Positions 42,030-53,055 of a DNA stretch of 64,000 bases are shown here, one piece after another. Source of the DNA: Sphagnum compactum. Lineage: Eukaryota > Bryophyta > Sphagnopsida > Sphagnales. Made by a program: the position numbers and the translations under genes. The stretch covers positions 8,742,001 to 8,806,000 of the forward strand of contig OZ234498.1 in NCBI GenBank assembly GCA_965153455.1, written 5' to 3'. Position 1 is the stretch's first letter. Each line of letters opens with the position of its first letter. The notes under the pieces are model-generated. The model was not told where the DNA came from. It saw only the letters and a list, made by a program, of their open reading frames with translations, and searched no databases.

Positions 42030-42122
42030 AAGCTCGCTCGCTCGCTCGCTCGCTCGAGAGAGATGGGATGAAGAAGCTCGAGAGAGAGAGAAGAGAGGAA
42101 GGAGAGAGAGAGAGAGAGAGAA
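42030..42122. repeat. GCTC and GA simple repeats in the dehydratase leader
   Basis: About six GCTC tetranucleotides (42032-42056) and GA dinucleotide tracts (42076-42121) sit about 200 bp upstream of the dehydratase start codon, probably in its promoter or untranslated leader. Confidence 0.7.
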
Positions 42123-42189
42123 AGGGCGGGGGATGGGAACGAGTGGTGTGCACTGTGGAAGCTAGCCATCGTGTGTTCCTTAAAAAGGC

Positions 42190-45100
42190 TTACCAATCAT
42201 GGGGTCACGTTCGCTTGGTTCTCTTTGGACACCGACTACCCACGTCCTGGACCCCCCCCCCCCCCCCCCAAACTGTTGGGGCCCTTTTAAAAAATTTCTT
42301 TGTTCTTTTTTTATGTGTCTTTTCCCAGTGTCGCGGCGGGTATTAAGAAACCCCACCCCCCCTCCCCAAACCCCTCCTGGTATCAGTCAGGGTATCAGAG
42401 TTCGTACGTGCGGTTATCAAAATATCAAAACACTCGGTTCTGATATATAACCATGACTCTCAATTTTTTTGACAAAAGTAAAATAAACTGCCTAGAAAAT
42501 TGCCCGGTATTTGTCAGTTCTTTCATGAAACCCGGCGGTTCTTTGAGGGTATGAATGGCCCGTCTTTTATTTATTTATTTTGCCAAACACATGTACACCC
42601 GGCGGTTCTTGGATCGTGAATTTTTTCAAATACCTGGGACCAGCAGCTCTTTGATTCTGAATATTTTTTTTAAAAAGCCCAGAACCGGCTGTTATTACAA
42701 AAATCAAAATACCCACCCTACACTGGTTATTTCTGGGGGTTTTTTGGGGTTTTTTTTTCCCTTGCATAATGAATTAAAGCCAAAAAAGGGAGGGGGTGGG
42801 GGAGGGGGGGGGGAGAAGGGGAAGGGACCTAGAGCATGAGCAAAAAAGTTGGGAGAGTAAAATATAGGGAAGATGTGAGTTTTTTTAATACAAAATTTTT
42901 GGGTTATTTAATTATTTATTTTGTTGGGTTGTGTTTTGTAAGGGTGGGTCACTGGGTTAGGCAGGGTTTTTCCTTTATTTATTTATTTAGTTTTTTTTTC
43001 GCCTCATGCAATTAGGTACTGTAGTTTGAAGAAATAGAGCTTTTCCTTCCATGTTTTCTCATGCAACTAGTTTAACCAAGAAAAAGGACTTTGGGCACTT
43101 TTCTTTTTGACCAATTTATAATGGGACCCCCCCCCCCACATTTCAGTTGGTTCACTGGTATTACTACTGTACTCCCTGATTGGATTTCGCAACCAATTTG
43201 CTGAATATTTAATTAACTTTTAAATCTTAACTTCGGCACTTGGTTTTTTTAATTCTGAAAAATTTGGCAGAAATTAAATTGTTATAAAAAATAAAAAAGA
43301 TTCTCTAGAAGTGTATGGGTCAGTTTAGAGTGTCTAGACATTTCTAATGTCTCGGGTTCAAACCTGAAAGTCAAAATCTTTCAGATTTTTAATTATATAA
43401 AAATTTCGGCACAAGTAATAAATACAATTTCAAAAATTTGGCGAAACGAAAAAAATTTAATTTATGTCGAAATTGTTCAGGTACTACAATATTCAAATTT
43501 CAATCCAGTGTGTTGATTTTGAGGATTTTGTTTTAAATAGCAAAATATCAGCTTTTTTGGGTGGGGTGGGAAAGGGGGGGGGGGGGGGAGATTCTGAATT
43601 CTGATCACAACTTTTTAGAGAAAATTAAAAAAATGTGCCACATTCTATATCAGCTTCTAGTAGGTAGCCAACATAATGGAAGGATGCTTAAATGGCTTTA
43701 TTTTCATATATGCCGAATTTTGTCTCATGTTCTCCAAAAGACAACATGAGACAAAATTCCAATAGGCTATACTACCAGTACTAGTTTGAACCGCGTGCCT
43801 AATGCACAGGTGTGTTATTTCAACAATGTTTGGTTCATGACGGGATGGATGAAAGACGGATGGATGGATGGAAAGTTTCATTTCATCCCAACGTCCTTTA
43901 CTATATGTAATTACTTGTTTATGTTTTCCCCTTATGCAGAAGAAAATATTCAGTTTGATAGTGTGCCCTCCATATACACAAGAAATCTTCGGCCCGTGTT
44001 TTACATGTTTCTAAACTTGCCAATTGTGCACCAAAAGAAGCCTACATGCCTTCAAACTTTACTAGCAAATTTCTGGGTGCGCTTTTGCTTGTAAGGTAAA
44101 GCCCCAAGTTTTTGGGGGGGGGATTATTCCCATCTTCCCCACTGTGGGTTATACCCATCATAATGAATGAGGCAAAGGTTGTCATGAACCTAAACATGCA
44201 TAGATCCCAAGGGATAGGAGTGGACGATTCTTACACCTACTTTTTAAGAGGAGACAAAGCTTACAAGTTTAAGATCTCTCTCACTCTTAAGGAAAAGCAT
44301 AGTATGTAACATCCTTCCTCTTTTTTAGGAGGGATATTCACTAATGTAAGTTACCTTTCAAATACACTATGAAATTTCTTTGCATGCTTTATGTTCCCAT
44401 TAAAATCAATCTTTTCATTTTGATGGTCTCCAATAGTGCCATTTAAAAAAGAAAAACCCAAGGTGTATTGGATGGCTACAAAATTTTGGCAATGATGGCA
44501 AGTTGGAAATGCCTATGGTAAGTGTCCATTGTTGAGATGCAGTTAAGTCGGGCAAATTGTACCTACTTATGCACTTAAGTAGTTGAATATGGGAAATGAT
44601 GTTCGAGAGAAAGTGATAATGTGCATTGGCAAAATCAGTTTTTAAATGGCAATTTGTTTAGTGATCAAATAAATGGAAAGGCACAAATGTGGCAAGCATT
44701 TTTAGGTTGCATTGGAGTTTTTAGCAATTTAGTGAGCTTGGAAATAAGACTTCAAAAATGAAAACCTAAATTTGAAAAAAACATCATGAACATAATTTCA
44801 ATTCCACGTGCAACAAAACAAAACACCATAAATAGGAAGACCAAGAAGATTGGTGGAGTTGGGTGGTTGAACCTTGATCCTTTTGAATCCTACCCAACTT
44901 AGTTGAGTTCAATCTTGCACAAGCCACACACATTAGAACCATACTTGCATTAGTATGTATTATCAATACAAGTTACGTAAACAATTGCAAATCACCAACC
45001 AAAAATTTAACAGTAGCATAAAATGGACCAACAATCATGAAATGTCGAAAATTCCAAAAAAAAGCAATTCCAACAAGGCAAAATAAAGTGGGGTGGGAAT

Positions 45101-45289
45101 CAAAACTCCATTGGTTTATATTTTTGCTTATGAACCTTGCAAAATATTGACATACATAAGGTATGAATATAAAATGCATCCATTGCCAACAACTATAACC
45201 TCATTCCTCATGCCATTGCAAAATGTTAGTGCAATAGAAACACTAAAATAATTGCACCATAAACTCTTGGTTGAAGTTTTACAAATTCT
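42190..45289. other. Intergenic region with homopolymer tracts, no gene supported
   Basis: Contains a poly-C tract (about 42251-42269), poly-C near 43129-43138, a poly-G tract near 43575-43589, and two copies of CCCGGCGGTTCTT (about 42530 and 42597). From about 44580 the sequence becomes similar to the flank of transposon copy A. Open frames are short and unconvincing. Confidence 0.5.
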
Positions 45290-47450
45290 AACAATCCATT
45301 GCATATCTCACCTTATTATTTGCCCAATCCTTGATGACATCCTCAAAAGGAAAATATCCAAATTGTAAACATCTTCACAACCAAATCCAAATGTGTAATT
45401 AGTTAGTTCCATAACTTTGGATTTCATGAATGACAAGGTGGAAAATCAACACTCATTGTTTATACTACCTAAAATCATAAGTATAGAAAACTCTACCAAT
45501 ACAAAATACTTAGAAAATTGTTGTTGCAAAAGGTTGTTAAATGTTAATTTAAACCATAATTAAATGACAAGGTTGCATACTAGTGAAGGTTCTAAAGCAC
45601 AATAATCCTAAAAAAGGAAGCTAAAAGCTCAAGTTTCCCTTCATCAAGAAGGTAATGGATTTTCACTCAAATAGTTTATGGGCCAATGAACTTTTGAAAA
45701 CAAAAATGAACCTTTAGTAAAGCCAAATGTTTTTGAAACATTCCTTGGCATGAGATTTCGCTAGTATTAAAGAGATGATGTTAATTGCATTCATCAAATT
45801 TTCGGCTTGGGAACCGTTGCTCAAATTCAAAGATCAAGATAACAACATGTGAACATTAAACCTTGACCGCATCAAAATTATTGTCCAATCATTTCACATG
45901 GCTTGGGTGAACACACTAGTAAATGCCACTTCTTATGCAATTGATATTGCTTGTCCATGAAATAAAAAATCACAAACTATATGTTTGTTGCATGATTAAT
46001 CCACCATCCAATCAACAATCGTGATGATTTGTAGACTGATGTAGGTCGAAGAAGGCCTTGAAGTGTTCTTGATTATATTTCTTCTCAAGATTAAAATACA
46101 TGTTGTACAATTCAACACAACAAATTTTGACAAAAGTTACAAAATCACATACAAAAGTGTTTTGTCCTTGCACAAATTTTATGAGTGCATGCATTGCCTC
46201 TAATAAAATCAAACCCATGATCATTTCAATGTCACAAAGATACCCCATGTTTGTCTTTGCTACCACCATTGTGTTCATTTCATCATTGTCTTCATCACTA
46301 AAGTTCAGTACTCTATAAGAACCCATCGAGTAGGCGACAACATGGAAATCCACCTAGTCTTTACATTTCATAACAACTTCAATCCTTTGGTTTTCAGCAG
46401 TTTGGCAAGAACACATTGCTGAAAATGTTTTTTTGGTGAAGATGAAAAATAATTATAGGTAGTATGCAAAACCCTTTTAGTTTAGAAACTAGGGGCAAAG
46501 TAAAAAGAATCTTCATGGTTAGTTTAGTTTGATGTGCCATGCGATGCACCATAGTCATGAAAGGTGTAGATTTAAACCTCAATTGACCACCACATGTATG
46601 CATACCAATGAACATTGCAACCCCATCTAAACCAAAACAAACCACTTTGTTGGCAATCTATTCAATTATTAAACCCATATTCCATCAAAGACTTCAAAAT
46701 CAATGTGATGAGGTTATTTATAGAACCTCCACCAACCACCTTCTCACAATTCAACCATAATGACATTTTTTTAAAGCTTGTAATGACATAAACATGCACA
46801 TTACACCAAGACTGATTGTCGATTGTTGAAACTTCATCATAATTGACAATGAAGTACCTAGCTTTTTACACAATAACTTTGGTCAATTTGATGAAAATTT
46901 GGTGCATGGTTTTAACCATTTGCTAACTAGTGGAATCAAATCAATGTTTGCGCAATGTGTTCTTCACCTTCAAAAACTCAAACATGTGTTTTATGCTTTT
47001 GAATTTATCAAGGGTCAACCAAGTTTCAAAAGTCAAAAAATGACAACAAAATGAACAAACCTACAACAATTCCTTATTGCAACAATTATGTGAACAAAAA
47101 CCAATTTAGCAACAATACTTCAACCCTACTAGCCCATAAATGTTCATTATTTGCACATTGGTTTTTTCTTGACATGAAATACTGGCCCACAACACATTCA
47201 TGGCATGCAACCTTGCATTTTCACTTGCTTGCATGTTTTTTGCAAGTTGTCAAATTTAGGCACCAAAAGTTTTTTCCTACATTTGATCTCACTACACATT
47301 TTGTTATGAACCATAATCAATTTCCCACCACACCTTATCATTTACCTCAACCCATGCCAATTTCACAACCCACATTTCTTGGAAAACGGATTCAATTCCC
47401 ATTCCCTCTTCCTATGTTTTTTTTCTAGATTTTTTGGCTCTAGCTTTAGA
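45290..47450 (-). pseudogene. Decayed hAT-like transposase, copy B
   Basis: The same family, orientation and length as 22480-24690, with collinear similarity along the whole block. Minus-strand segments include FGLDGVAMFIG (46645-46394), a longer open stretch with NTMVVAKTNMGYLCDIEMIMGL and AMHALIKFVQG (46353-46012) covering a part that copy A has lost to stops, and a broken C-terminal region at 45363-45480. Stops and indels throughout make it non-functional. Confidence 0.78.
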
Positions 47451-49734
47451 GATTCAATATTAAGATCAAAAGAGGATTTGATAGGGTCAAGATATGACAA
47501 TGGTGATAAAGGATCAAAGATGGGGAAACTTTGACACAACAAAATTATGTCTATTAGATTTGGCCCTTGGGCATTAAAGAAGAACTTGTAACTAAAACTT
47601 AGAGGCAGTTGTAGAAGGCTCATTGTGAAGACACACAAAAAGATGCAAAAGATAGGGAAAAAAAAAAAAACAAAGATTGGGATTGCAAGAAGCTTCAAGC
47701 TTTTTTGAAACATTAAACTCCCCCCAAGCTTAGCCTTTACATCAAGTTTACAAGCACTTCAAAACACAATGAACATTGTACTTTTGCATAATGTAAAGAC
47801 TAGGAAGGTCTCTATGTAAAATCCATGCACCTTTAGGAAGAGAAGTGGAATATTTATTTGCATCTTGCAAGTTCCATTGCATTCGTCCTTACAACAGTTT
47901 GTAGTCCAATGCCAGGAAAGCAAAAATCTTCATGCCGTTCCTTGTCACTAGTCTCCATGATGCAAATTTTGTTTTTGTAATCCCCTTCACACTCAAACCA
48001 TAACTTGAGCACAAGATCCTTCCTTTCAATGAGAAGTGGTGATCTCCTCTGCTAACCTACATAAAAAAAAGGTACTAATTTACATAAAGAAAAATTAGTG
48101 AAATTCAATAGCAAAATAAAAAGTGGATGCAATATACAAAGTTACACAGGTGAAGAAAGGTGGTGATGTGAGCTCATAAAGTAGTAAGTAGGAGCAACTA
48201 CAAATCTTCAAAGGATGAAAAGGGGGAGGTGATGGAGGTGATGTTAAGTGATTGCTTATTGACATCAATGAGACAAAAAGTAAAGGGAGGCTACACTCAA
48301 TGAAACAACTTTTACCCATGCGTAATGCCCTTAGATTGCATGATCAAAAGTGCATCAAACCTTACATGCAACAATTCAAATTTTGGTGAATCAGATGGCT
48401 TGAAACCCTTGGATTTAATAAAGGCGTATAGAAAAGGCCCATTGGAAGCTCCCAAAAAAAAGCCACTAGTCTCCAAGCTTGTAGAATGTTTGTAGTTGCA
48501 ATCCTTGGTGAAATTTGGCCCAAAAAAAAAACAATTAGTCTCGAAGCTTCTAGAATGTATGTAGTTGCGATCCTTGCCCTTGTATTTTGGTCAAGCCCAC
48601 ACCCTCAGGCTTTACATTGTGCAAAAATTGATGCAAAAGTCAAAGCGGGACTTCATCTTTTTCATAAGAACACCCTCTTAGAAGGAGGAAAAAGTATCAC
48701 ATGTTGTAACAACAAGCCCTCCACATAAACTACGAAATTTCAAAGAGACTTTTGTGAGTTAATTCACATTCTCAACATGTAAATTATTGTTTATGGAAAA
48801 GGTTTGTTGTCATCTCGAATCATGATCTCCCATCTAAGCAACAATTTAAGAAAATGGTACAAGTATACTCTATGAAATGTAGATCCCATTAAGGTGGACC
48901 ATCATCACCAAAGGTTCTATAATGTTAAATACTACTAAACTTGAATTGAAGCCACCAAAACTCTTGCCATCGTAAATAATGAGTCATGATGGTGACCACA
49001 TACTAGCCTACCATTGTTTTAATCACGTTTCCCCATTTATTGTTAAATCCCTCTTGAGATGCTTGCTATTGGTGCTCCAAAAGAAAAATTGGAAAAAGCA
49101 CAACATTGGAGTTCATAGCACCACAAAAACTTAAAGAACCCCTTTCCTAAGATACAATACAAAAGCTACAATGTAAGATGACATTTAATCACACTCGCTT
49201 TCGATTCCATTTCTTGAAAGAAATAGCATGACAAAAACAGCCAAAATAGCATGACTAAAAACCTGAACCCTAGACCCTTGTTCCCCCATTGTATATTTCT
49301 TGTGTGCAATGTTATTTGTTCTTTTGAATAATGTTGCACATTTTGTTCACCATACCCATGTGCCCATTGCATTGAAGTAATAACTTCATGAATGAATTTT
49401 GACAGTGGCCTTGACAAATTCACCATCCAAATGACATGAGTAATTAGAAGAATGATATGTTGCAGAATCATTTAGACCCATGTTTTTGAGGGAAATTGAA
49501 CGTCGTATTGTGGTTGTGACATTGCATACCTATCAATGTCACATACATTTTGATGTGCCATTAAAAGTTAAGGGAAAAATATGCAAAACCTCATATGCTA
49601 GATTGGGTTGCTCACCTAATCATATGTTGCCTAATTGCATACTTAGAAGCATGATGTCCAGTCTCCAAATCACTTCTGGAAATGTAACACAAACTCACCC
49701 ATGTTCTTCATAAAGTTTCGCTCAAACTTTTTGA
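47451..49734. other. Intergenic DNA, no gene supported
   Basis: AT-rich with short open frames only. The first ~200 bp may belong to the upstream flank of transposon copy B. A 68-bp imperfect duplication is listed separately. Confidence 0.45.
48451..48586. repeat. 68-bp tandem duplication
   Basis: CCCAAAAAAAAGCCACTAGT at 48451 and CCCAAAAAAAAAACAATTAG at 48519 begin two units that both continue through AAGCTT, TAGAATGT and GTAGTTGC(A/G)ATCCTTG. About 10-15 percent diverged. Confidence 0.8.
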
Positions 49735-49860
49735 GCAGATTATTAGCCGTATCTACACCCAGTGTCTGATGTTGATGATGAAGTTCGTCATTGGGAAGTA
49801 ATGGCAGCTAGTTGCTGCCATTTGCGATGAAGGTGATGATCTGATACTTTGCACTTTTTG
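49735..49860 (+). repeat. Diverged third relative of the intronic element core
   Basis: GATTATTA, then AATGGCAGCTAGTTGCTGCC, then GATGAAGGTGATGATCTGATACTTTG follows the same order as the core of the elements at 37585-37925 and 17395-17775. Here the core forms a perfect small hairpin (TGGCAGC / GCTGCCA). It lies downstream of the DTW gene, antisense to it. Confidence 0.5.
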
Positions 49861-50292
49861 TGCACATGCTAGATTGTTGCACCTTGCTCTTTTGACCATT
49901 GGTGTTGTGAAGGCAAAATGCAGAAATGGTCAATACATAAGCAACTGATCGCCTTTTGCCATGTCCTGCAGCACAGTACGTTCCTGCAGATAGCCAAGCT
50001 GACAAAACAAATGACGTATCAAGCATCTGCAATCTCTTCAGCATAGCAGTATAGTCATGGTGGCAATCGAAGGGCACTCACTACAATATACAGTGAGCAG
50101 AAGGCACAACAAGGCTGACAAGGTGATCACAACTACACGATGTAATACTGAGTGTGACTGGATAGGGGAGTACTTACTCACTATCGAGCCACAATATGCA
50201 TACCTTCAGTCACCACCATCTTTTTGAAATTCCATTGTTGGAATTGTAATCGTATCAAGCATTGTTTCCTATAGTTAATTGCTGTGGCACTA

Positions 50293-51443
50293 TCAGCTTG
50301 AATTGCTGATACCTGGTTCTGTCAGTTGTGTCCTTGAACTTTTTTTCTTCTTGAGCTTGGGACGTATCTTTGGACAATAGCAATGCGATGCTTGCAGCAA
50401 CACCATTTTGCGCAGTACAGCCATGAGTGTTTCCTCAATTCTAGGGCCATCTACTTCTAGTATGGAGAGTGCCTGTGCCACAGCCTGCATGGTACTCACA
50501 CAGCCGCCAAAGGGCTCCTTTCTCATAATAAAATCTGAGTCACCCATGCCATCTCCCTCTCTATTGGAATCATAAGGCAGACACACTTGTATGGCAAATT
50601 CATTGAGGTATGGGAAACTGGCCTTCACCATCTCCTTTGCATGCTCCCATGTTCCATCTAAAACTATCAATGTAATTTGTGTCCTTGGTGCTTGCCAGCT
50701 CTTCTCGGATGCCTGCTGCTGGCTGTTGTGAGAGACTCTATCAACCTCAGTCACAACACTTTGATCCCTCACCAAATTTTGACAACCTGTGGATGATGCT
50801 TCAATGCCTAAGGAGGGCTCATCAGGCCCTGTTAAAGCTGGTGGCATTTGGCTCTGCATCAAGAACAGAAGAATGATTATGCTTTGCAATTGCAATTGCT
50901 TTTGAGATCCCTGGTTCTGACTGACACTTGAGACAAGTACATATATGTGAAGCTCATGTGCACCTGGAGTCTGCTCAGATCACAATTCACAATCATGAGA
51001 ACCAGCACCTGCTCCTCATCTTCTTGGGGTACATCTGCTGCTGGTGTTGGTATTCCTCTCTCAGCTTCCGGAGCCATGATGCCCCATAGCCCTTGCTGCT
51101 GCAAGGAAGCAAACCACATTCCAAGATCCAGCGCATCGGGTCCAGGAAACAGGAGCAGAGCTACATCCCTTCTCCTCTGCTGTTGACTCTTGGCAGCAAT
51201 TTTTGCGCTGGTGGCAAGCGATTCCAGGAGCGGAGACGAATTGGAATGCAGACGGCGACCCACAATCACGTGGCATGGCTGGATGCATCGACTCAGGATG
51301 GGCACAGTTGCTAGCTTGTGGCGTGTCTCGTGCGGATGCTGCAAAATGAGAAGACGAGTGGCGATGTGCATGGGCGGAGAAGGGATGGCATCGCACAGGC
51401 ACACGGACAGAGGGCGACCGCAACCTGGACAAAGAACTCGCAT
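50293..51443 (-). CDS. DTW-domain tRNA-uridine aminocarboxypropyltransferase
   Basis: Two exons, 51443-50964 and 50853-50293, join in frame to 346 aa. An N-terminal zinc-ribbon motif CPGCGRPLSVCLCD supplies Cys5, Cys8, Cys15 and Cys17. It is followed by LLILQHPHETRHKLATVPIL, FPGPDALDL, and the family hallmark in its eukaryotic form LDGTW (226-229), then a segment with EPFGGCVSTMQAVAQAL near the SAM site and a basic C-terminus KLKKKK. These are the landmarks of the TDD/DTW family (bacterial TapT/YfiP, human DTWD1/DTWD2), SPOUT-like enzymes that move the 3-amino-3-carboxypropyl group of SAM to a tRNA uridine to make acp3U. In-frame ATG 51443 is used because an in-frame stop lies upstream. An additional 5' exon in another frame cannot be excluded, since TTCTTAG precedes it. 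A spacer rich in Gln/Ser between the zinc ribbon and the DGTW region is longer than in bacteria. Confidence 0.9.
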
Positions 51444-51538
51444 ACCTAAGAACAAGCTCTTTCTCTTCACCGTTGAGGTCAGGCCTGGACGTCGGAACTT
51501 CACGCCCTTGGAACTTGAAGAAGAGACGAGCAATATCT

Positions 51539-51540
<2 letters not shown>

Positions 51541-51580
<40 letters not shown>

Positions 51581-51604
51581 CACACACACATCAAACCCTA
51601 AACC
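51541..51604 (-). promoter_or_regulatory. Telo-box plus CA/CT tract upstream of the DTW gene
   Basis: On the minus strand, GGTTTAGGGTTTGATG (51604-51589) is followed by TG repeats and then a long GA run toward the start codon. A second telo-box, ACCCTAAACCCTAA on the + strand, is at 51691-51704. Telo-boxes are enriched in plant promoters of translation-related genes, which suits a tRNA-modifying enzyme. Function is inferred. Confidence 0.55.
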
Positions 51605-51704
51605 AAAGAATCTGCCCTTCCTCCAAGTGAATAAAAGAGCACAACACCAAAAGAAGAACGAGAAAATCGCCAACCGACTACCGACGGCCTACCCTAAACC
51701 CTAA

Positions 51705-53055
51705 TGCATAATTTTGATCTTTGTGAAGCTTTTTCAAGCTATTCAAGAAGAAGAAGAATGACCACCTGATGTTGCTGCAGAATAATTAGGTTACTAAGTA
51801 TTCTCCATTAAGCATTATGCAGAACTATGGTGCAATCTGTTTGTGTCTTGTGTGTGCACACATGTATGCATGCTGTGCTAACATTTCTGTGTTTGTAAAT
51901 GCAGAGATATTGAAATTATGACTGTTCATGGAATTCGTATATATATAAAATGTGTAGCTGCTACAATGATGTGGATCTGCAAGAAAAAATCAATGATAGC
52001 AACGACAACACCACAAGCAAATGAACAGCAAGAGCAAGGTCCATTGCTACTTTCGTGAGTAGAGACCTCTAGTCTTCCATTCTTCTTGACAGGGTAGAGA
52101 TACTGGATTACTGGATTAAGTCACATTTGTTGAAGGTTCTGGGCTTTCTGGTTTCAGTCTCACTCAGACTACCCAGTAATTTTCATACTATCTTTTGCTT
52201 GAAATGCCCAGATTCATCAAAAGCACATAACTAGCATTTGATAGTGTAATTCTACTTTTTGCACCTTGAAGAGAAGAAGCAGATTGTACTGACATTGCAC
52301 AACAAAAAGTTCAATAGACACATATACAAAAAGCAAAATAGGTAGGATCTTTTTACTTCACGCTTAAGGAGGAGAGAAATCTACAATGTTGCAAGAAACA
52401 TCCAACTATAAAAATTGTAGAGAGATTTATAATGCATCAAAGCGAAAAGGGTTTAAACTTCACACATATAAAAATTGTAGAGAGATTTATAATGCATCAA
52501 AGCGAAAAGGGTTTAAACTTCACACATTTGAGAAGTAGGTGAGGTTTTACTTCGCACTTGGAAGTAAACTTCAAGTTTTACTTTGCACAATGTAAAGAGC
52601 ATTTGAAGCAGACTGTACAACAATGTGAAGAACATCCCATCCAACTACAATACTGAAGAGATACTTGAAACAGCAAAGTAAAATAGGTCTTTAGTTCTTA
52701 CTTCACATTTGAGAAGCAGATTGTACAAAATGTGTATAACATTTGCAGCAGATTTGCAAATTGTAAACAACATTTGAGAGCAGCATTTGCAGCATATTGT
52801 ACAATGTAAAGAACATCCCAATTTCTAGAAAACTTTACCTAAGTGCTATACAATCCCCATTGTCATTCCATCACCAGATTGTTGGGGTGCAAATGGGGAG
52901 GAAAAAAAAGATGACGGGGATTTATGAAAACGGAATTGCACATGGTCTACCTATTGATACTTCTTGTATGTCCAAAAACTCTAGTGGATCGGAGTTTTGT
53001 TGGGACAAGATTGATGGAATTTTGTAGGTCTAAAAGAAGAGATCTTAGCTGTGGT
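51705..53055. other. Intergenic region with degenerate repeats
   Basis: No gene. From 52265 to 52820 the phrase GAAGCAGA(T/C)TGTACAA-ATGTGAAGAACATCC recurs about five times in variant form, mixed with TTTTACTTCGCAC(T)TTGAGAAG. The 3' untranslated region of HSP70 (minus strand) occupies the right end. Confidence 0.5.
52407..52526. repeat. Perfect 60-bp tandem duplication
   Basis: Units 52407-52466 and 52467-52526 are identical base for base (TATAAAAATTGTAGAGAGAT ... TTTAAACTTCACACA). The event must be recent or the result of local assembly or gene conversion. Confidence 0.95.

Noticed and set aside
51061-51594. Alternative 177-codon frame over the DTW first exon beginning with an Arg/Glu run
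   Set aside because: The run comes from the GA microsatellite. The zinc-ribbon and downstream DTW landmarks lie in the other frame.
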